This document shows positions 7,513-10,712 of a DNA stretch of 10,712 nt, piece by piece. How positions within the stretch are numbered: position 1 is the stretch's first letter; each line of letters opens with the position of its first letter. Below the pieces are notes generated by a model that made no database searches, was not told the origin of the DNA, and saw only the letters and a list, made by a program, of their open reading frames with translations. The position numbers and the translations under genes were made by a program. The stretch covers positions 1 to 10,712 of the forward strand of contig JBMNPP010000089.1 in assembly GCA_050943675.1 (NCBI GenBank), read 5' to 3'. Origin of the DNA: Brooklawnia sp050943675. GTDB lineage: Bacteria; Actinomycetota; Actinomycetes; Propionibacteriales; Propionibacteriaceae.

Positions 7513-8694
7513 ATGCGTGATGTGGTGATCCTCGGCAGCACTGGCTCCATCGGAACCCAGACCCTTGATGTGATCGACCGAAACCGTGATCGGTTCCGGG
7601 TGCTGGGCCTGTCGGCGGGCGGTGGGCAGCTTGATCTGCTGGCCGGTCAGGTGCGGCAGTTCACTCCGCGCACAGTCGCGGTGCCCACCGAGCAGGCCGC
7701 CCAGGGGCTGCGTGACCGGCTGGGCGATGACACCCCGGAACTGCTCACCGCGGACGGCAATGAAGTGCTGGCTGCAACTCCTTGCGATGTGGTGCTCAAC
7801 GCCATCACCGGGGCGGCTGGTTTGGGCCCGACCCTGGCGACCCTGCAGGCCGGCACCCAGCTTGCGCTGGCCAACAAGGAATCCCTGGTGATCGGTGGCC
7901 GCCTGGTGACCGAAGCGGCTGCCCCCGGCCAGCTGATCCCGGTCGATTCCGAACACTCCGCACTCCTGCAGGCACTGCGTAGTGGCTCTCGCAGCGAGGT
8001 TCGCAGGTTGATCCTGACCGCCTCCGGGGGGCCCTTCCGGGGACGCAGCCGCGCAGAGCTCACCACCGTCACCCCGGAGCAGGCGCTGGCCCACCCGTCG
8101 TGGAATATGGGCCGGGTCATCACCATCAATTCGGCCACCCTGGTCAACAAGGGCCTTGAACTGCTTGAGGCGGCACTGCTCTACGGGATGGACCTGGACG
8201 ACATCACGGTCGTGGTGCATCCCACCAGCGACGTGCATTCGATGGTCGAGTTCGTCGATGGGGCCACGATCGCCCAGGCCAGTCCACCCGATATGCGGTT
8301 GCCGATCGCGCTGGCGCTGGGTTGGCCACAGCGGATCCCCGAGGCCGCCCCGGGCTACGACTGGAGCCGTCCCCGCCAATGGCATTTCGAGCCACTGGAC
8401 GACCAGGCCTTCCCAGCCGTCGAGCTGGCCAGGCACTGCGGCAGGGCCGGCGGCACCGCACCGGCTGTGTTCAATGCGGCCAACGAGGTCTGCGTCGACG
8501 CCTTCTGTGAAGGGAAACTGTCCTTCCTGGGCATCGTCGACACCGTGAGCCAGATCGTGGCCGAGCACCTGGCCGGCACCAGCGATGAGCCGGGTGCCCG
8601 TCATGTGGCCGATGTCGGCCTCAGCGTGCCGGTGGTACTGGCTGCCGACGCATGGGCCCGGTCCCGTGCCGGTCGTGGGCTTGTCACGGCTTGA
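7513..8694 (+). CDS. dxr: 1-deoxy-D-xylulose 5-phosphate reductoisomerase
   Basis: Dxr (393 residues, normal length) converts DXP to MEP with NADPH and a divalent metal, the committed step of the MEP isoprenoid pathway and the target of fosmidomycin. Motifs: ILGSTGSIGTQTLDVI (6-21, NADPH), LALANKESLVIGG (117-129, K122), LIPVDSEHSALLQAL (141-155, metal ligands D145 and E147), LTASGGPF (168-175), HPSWNMG (194-200), INSATLVNKGLELLEA (205-220, with E216 as third metal ligand) and PPDMRLPIALALGWP (258-272). One oddity: the normally strict HPQS loop before HSMVEF reads HPTSDVHSM (T238, D240). The ATG is supported by alignment with the family N-terminus and the -10 spacing. Neither rseP nor ispG, frequent partners of dxr in this phylum, is adjacent. 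Confidence 0.96.
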   Translation: MRDVVILGSTGSIGTQTLDVIDRNRDRFRVLGLSAGGGQLDLLAGQVRQFTPRTVAVPTEQAAQGLRDRLGDDTPELLTADGNEVLAATPCDVVLNAITGAAGLGPTLATLQAGTQLALANKESLVIGGRLVTEAAAPGQLIPVDSEHSALLQALRSGSRSEVRRLILTASGGPFRGRSRAELTTVTPEQALAHPSWNMGRVITINSATLVNKGLELLEAALLYGMDLDDITVVVHPTSDVHSMVEFVDGATIAQASPPDMRLPIALALGWPQRIPEAAPGYDWSRPRQWHFEPLDDQAFPAVELARHCGRAGGTAPAVFNAANEVCVDAFCEGKLSFLGIVDTVSQIVAEHLAGTSDEPGARHVADVGLSVPVVLAADAWARSRAGRGLVTA

Positions 8695-8730
8695 TCCGCA
8701 GGGCCGGGACGTCCGAAGATTTTCCCGGCT

Positions 8731-8746
8731 TGGCAAAGTTGGATTC
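8731..8746 (+). promoter_or_regulatory. Possible extended -10 element for the ACT-domain gene
   Basis: TG-G-CAAAGT (8731-8739) is followed by 7 bases and a GTG (8747), which sits directly before the ATG at 8750. It resembles the elements ahead of dxr and the 9462 gene, but the hexamer is poorer and the spacing is off by one. No Shine-Dalgarno sequence is seen. Confidence 0.28.
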
Positions 8747-8749
8747 GTG

Positions 8750-9373
8750 ATGATCTTGTTGCGTGTCCAAATGCCAGACCAGCCGGGCTCCCTGGGGAAG
8801 GTCGCCACGGCGATCGGCTCAGCAGGGGCCGACATCGTCTCGGTGCGCATCGTGGGCCGCAACCACAACGGCCAGGTCGTCGACGACTTCGTCTGCGACC
8901 TGCCACCGGGCATCCTGCTCGACTCAGTGGTGTCCGCCTTTGCCCCGCACCTGGGCGCGAAGGTCATTTGGGTCTCGCACTGCCCTGACCAATGGGACCT
9001 CATCACCGAGAGCGAACTGGTCAACCAGGTGCTGGCCGATTCACCGCACGCTGTTGATCTGCTCTTCGAACACCTGCCGATGCTGTTCCACTGCCAGTGG
9101 ATGATCCTGGGCTGCCTGGATGACCTGCAGCAGTTGTGGGGCACCCCACACGCCCCCGAACTCGCGGTCGACCAGTTGGCCGAACTCGAACCCCTCGACG
9201 AGTTGCACGCTGTCGAACTGCCCGAGGACTGGGCACCGGGCTGGGGGGAGGTCATCGCCGCCGTGGTACCGAACGCCAACGGTGGACTGGCGATCATGGG
9301 GCGCCAGGGCGGACCAGCCTTCCTGGAACCGGAATTGCACCGACTGCAGACCCTCATCTCATTGCTGCCCTGA
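8750..9373 (+). CDS. ACT-domain protein of unknown role (gatC-neighbour family)
   Basis: A 207-residue soluble protein. Residues 1-75 form an ACT regulatory domain: LLRVQMPDQPGSLGKVATAIG, then GADIVSVRIVGRNHNGQVVDDFVCDLP split over the second strand and helix. ACT domains usually bind amino acids. The middle part is Leu/Glu-rich, and the end (GGLAIMGRQGGPAFLEPELHRLQTLISLL) resembles the last strands and helix of a GAF domain; that is a weak match by eye. In Mycobacterium and Streptomyces, from memory, a similar ACT gene is divergent from gatC, so this belongs to a conserved neighbourhood now separated by dxr. Starts at ATG 8750 or GTG 8747. A longer frame open to 8585 overlaps dxr and is not used. 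Function unknown; an amino-acid sensor is plausible. Confidence 0.82.
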   Translation: MILLRVQMPDQPGSLGKVATAIGSAGADIVSVRIVGRNHNGQVVDDFVCDLPPGILLDSVVSAFAPHLGAKVIWVSHCPDQWDLITESELVNQVLADSPHAVDLLFEHLPMLFHCQWMILGCLDDLQQLWGTPHAPELAVDQLAELEPLDELHAVELPEDWAPGWGEVIAAVVPNANGGLAIMGRQGGPAFLEPELHRLQTLISLLP

Positions 9374-9439
9374 CCGGAACACCTGCCCGGGTTGCCGGGC
9401 GAATCGGCGAATCCCGGGGCGCCGGGACCCGGTTCCGGT
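9373..9439 (+). repeat. Nested inverted repeats, potential three-way RNA fold
   Basis: Outer arms ACCGGAAC (9373-9380) and GTTCCGGT (9432-9439) pair perfectly over 8 bp. Inside lie two perfect 6-bp hairpins with 4-base loops: GCCCGG-gttg-CCGGGC (9385-9400) and TCCCGG-ggcg-CCGGGA (9412-9427). GGCGAATC occurs twice in tandem (9398-9405, 9406-9413). There is no U-run after it, so an ordinary intrinsic terminator is not clear. It may be a 3' end structure of the ACT gene, or DNA symmetry ahead of the next promoter. Confidence 0.55.
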
Positions 9440-9446
9440 GCGCCGC

Positions 9447-9461
9447 TGACAAACTGGCTCC
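9447..9461 (+). promoter_or_regulatory. Extended -10-like element for leaderless membrane-protein gene
   Basis: TG-A-CAAACT (9447-9455) lies exactly 6 bases before the ATG at 9462, matching the spacing and nearly the sequence of the element ahead of dxr. There is no ribosome site in the 20 bases before the start and no recognisable -35 sequence. Confidence 0.48.
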
Positions 9462-9971
9462 ATGACCGACGGCTTCTGGTGGCAACTGCTGCTCGCCTTC
9501 GGCTATGGGGTCATCGGCTCGGTGGTCCCGGTGGTCAACGGTGAGGCACTCATCATCGCAGCGTTGGCCACCAACCTGATTGGGCCGGTGGCCGTCGGTC
9601 TGGGCCTGGGTGCCGGTCAGGGGGTGGGCAAGTCCATCCTCTTTCAGGCCGTCCGGCAGGGCCGACGACTGCCCATCATCAGGCGCCGCAACGCCCCGAC
9701 CAACCCACCTGCACCGGGACGGTTGCGCCGTACCTGGTCGCAACTGGTCACCTGGGGTACCCGACTGGTGGAGCATCCACGCTGGGGCCCCCTGGGGTTG
9801 TTCCTGTCCGGATCGTTGAGCCTGCCACCCAACTACCCCACGACGATCCTGGCAGCCACCACAAGGCTCAACTACGCAGTGTTCTCGATCTTCATGACCT
9901 TGGGGTTCGTGGCCCGTTATGTCGGGTTGGCGCTGCTGCTTGCCGGTGTATTTGACCGGTTGATCAACTGA
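9462..9971 (+). CDS. Small polytopic membrane protein, YqaA/VTT (DedA-like) type
   Basis: A 169-residue membrane protein. Hydrophobic stretches lie at about 7-25, 28-51, 108-130 and 137-163, with a basic, proline-rich cytosolic-type loop at 64-105 (RQGRR, RRR, RLRR). The pattern matches YqaA-like VTT proteins: a proline and N-x-E in VVPVVNGEALIIAALA, a Gly-rich GLGLGAGQGVGKS turn followed by QGRR, then WGPLGLFLSGSLSLPP and a final FVARYVGLALLL. Some VTT/DedA proteins take part in lipid flipping or transport, but the substrate here is unknown. Transcription may start at the ATG itself. The last 8 bases overlap the convergent 76-residue gene. Coding is secure; the family is a moderate call by eye. 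Confidence 0.72.
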   Translation: MTDGFWWQLLLAFGYGVIGSVVPVVNGEALIIAALATNLIGPVAVGLGLGAGQGVGKSILFQAVRQGRRLPIIRRRNAPTNPPAPGRLRRTWSQLVTWGTRLVEHPRWGPLGLFLSGSLSLPPNYPTTILAATTRLNYAVFSIFMTLGFVARYVGLALLLAGVFDRLIN

Positions 9972-10194
9972 TCCCCATCAACGTCTTGTAGAAGAAGTCG
10001 CCCAGCACGAACAACGCCACCGACGCACCGACTGCGGCGAAGCTCACCGTGAATCGGGCCCGCTTCTTCTGCGCAGTGGTGGGTACCCGCAGCGGAGACC
10101 ACTCACCGAGGTTGGGTTGCACCCGCACCGGGGTGTCGCCGTTGAGGTTGAGGTCGCTGAAGATGTGCCGGATACCTTCCGTGATGCGACGCAT
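9964..10194 (-). CDS. Small single-pass membrane protein, 76 residues, unknown function
   Basis: The sequence starts MRRITEGIRHIFSDLNLNGD and has a soluble, proline-containing stretch to residue 40, a basic patch (QKKRARF, 42-48) and one hydrophobic helix (about 49-65, VSFAAVGASVALFVLG), followed by a short FFYKTLMGIS tail. The basic patch suggests the N-terminus is cytosolic. I do not recognise the family. The ATG at 10194 lies 10 bases after the stop of the MetE-like gene, so co-transcription is likely. There is no good ribosome site, but TAGAGT (10207-10202, partly made of that stop codon) sits 7 bases before the ATG. A longer frame to 10308 would run into the MetE-like gene and is not supported. 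The 3' end overlaps the convergent gene by 8 bases. Confidence 0.7.
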   Translation of the reverse strand: MRRITEGIRHIFSDLNLNGDTPVRVQPNLGEWSPLRVPTTAQKKRARFTVSFAAVGASVALFVLGDFFYKTLMGIS

Positions 10195-10204
10195 GGGGCC
10201 CACT

Positions 10205-10712
10205 CTACGTCGCCGAGCCCTGCAACTGTTCGGCCACCAGTCCCGACGCCTGGCCAAGCCTGTCCAGGATGGCTGCGGCATCACGCATCGACCACCCCGC
10301 CAATCCACAAGCCGGGGTAAGCACCACCCGGTCAGCCGCGGTCACCGGATCGACCCCCAACCGCCGCAGCGGCTCCAGCGCCGACCGCGTGATCTCATCC
10401 ACCCCGGGCACCTGTGGCTGATCGGTGCGCACCACACCAAGGGCGAGGGTGCGGCCGGCATCCAGCCAGTCGCCGGCCACGTCCAGGTCCAGGTGCCGCG
10501 ACTCGACTGCCAGCCCGTCGAAGCCTGCACGCATCAACAAGTCCGGGTCGAGCCCCGGAGCACAGGAATGCAGCCAGACCTGCGCGATGCCGGGCACAGC
10601 CTGGACAGCCACGATCAACTCGCGCCAGGCCGCGAGCACCTCATCTGCATCAGGGGTGCGGTACCGCTCCAGACCGGAGAAGGTCGGCAGGTCACCGGCG
10701 AGCACCGCAGCG
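10205..10712 (-). CDS. MetE C-terminal-like (cobalamin-independent methionine synthase family) protein, 3' part
   Basis: The last 169 or so residues of a UROD/MetE-like TIM-barrel protein; the start lies beyond the right edge. The zinc-site pattern of MetE is kept: His and Cys in VWLHSCAP (codons at 10570-10568 and 10564-10562), Glu in LAVES (10504-10502) and Cys in LTPACGLAGWS (10309-10307). The spacing H-x-C, then 20 residues to Glu, then 65 to Cys, is close to the 2, 22 and 61 of E. coli MetE. Many actinobacteria carry a short MetE-C-like protein of about 330 residues next to ligA and the ACT/gatC region, and this is probably that protein. Its substrate is not established, so it should not be named methionine synthase with confidence. 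Stop is TAG. Confidence 0.83.
   Translation of the reverse strand, partial: AAVLAGDLPTFSGLERYRTPDADEVLAAWRELIVAVQAVPGIAQVWLHSCAPGLDPDLLMRAGFDGLAVESRHLDLDVAGDWLDAGRTLALGVVRTDQPQVPGVDEITRSALEPLRRLGVDPVTAADRVVLTPACGLAGWSMRDAAAILDRLGQASGLVAEQLQGSAT

Noticed and set aside
8703..8729. Inverted repeat GCCGGGA / TCCCGGC after dxr as a terminator
   Set aside because: The 13-base loop is large, no T-run follows, and the ACT-gene start lies just downstream.
8585..8749. Longer start for the ACT-domain gene (262 residues)
   Set aside because: The extra 55 residues overlap the end of dxr by 110 bases and are not protein-like, and the ACT fold begins at the MILLRV start.
7495..9357. 620-codon open frame antisense to dxr and the ACT gene
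   Set aside because: It mirrors two well-recognised plus-strand genes, its translation is rich in low-complexity Ser/Arg/Gln and shows no family, and such shadows are expected at this GC content.
10195..10308. Upstream extension of the 76-residue gene to 114 residues
   Set aside because: It runs through the coding end of the MetE-like gene with Arg/Trp-rich shadow sequence.
1..10712. Mobile element, CRISPR array, phage or defence genes
   Set aside because: No transposase, integrase, terminal repeats, spaced repeats or effector motifs are seen; nearly every base belongs to core metabolic genes with uniform composition.

Overview
The DNA is GC-rich with strong third-position GC bias. Gene content and order point to a high-GC Gram-positive bacterium (Actinomycetota). 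The main clues are gatC/gatA next to an ACT-domain gene and a MetE-like gene, and a hisI-trpE-trpC-trpB run without trpF. A member of the Propionibacteriales is plausible, but the sequence alone does not prove it. No mobile element, CRISPR array, tRNA or rRNA gene is visible, and the window looks like ordinary core chromosome with some local rearrangement.

Left part, all on the minus strand and read from about 7.4 kb down to 1: gatC, gatA, gatB, an AlkZ-like winged-helix protein, hisI, trpE, trpC and the first 57 codons of trpB (cut by the window edge). Neighbours overlap by 1 to 4 bases or lie 3 bases apart, except for a gap of 46-64 bases before hisI. This looks like one long transcription unit. 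It joins tRNA-dependent amidation (GatCAB makes Gln-tRNA(Gln) and/or Asn-tRNA(Asn)), a putative DNA-repair glycosylase, one histidine step (HisI) and three tryptophan steps (TrpE, TrpC, TrpB).

Right part: a 95-base divergent promoter region separates gatC from plus-strand dxr (MEP isoprenoid pathway), an ACT-domain protein and a small YqaA/VTT-like membrane protein. Two minus-strand genes then converge on these: a 76-residue single-pass membrane protein and the 3' part of a MetE-C-terminal-like gene that runs off the right edge.

Most notable for follow-up: (1) dxr and the membrane-protein gene lack a Shine-Dalgarno sequence and instead carry an extended -10-like TGN-CA(G/A)ACT element exactly 6 bases before ATG, as expected for leaderless mRNAs; two other genes have looser versions. 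(2) The 88-base gap at 9374-9461 can fold into an 8-bp outer stem enclosing two 6-bp tetraloop hairpins, with a perfect 8-base tandem repeat between them. (3) An AlkZ-like protein with a QSQ motif is embedded in the gat-his-trp run. (4) dxr lies between gatC and the ACT gene, and no ligA is found in the slot where related genomes carry it. No clearly new defence or mobile system was found.
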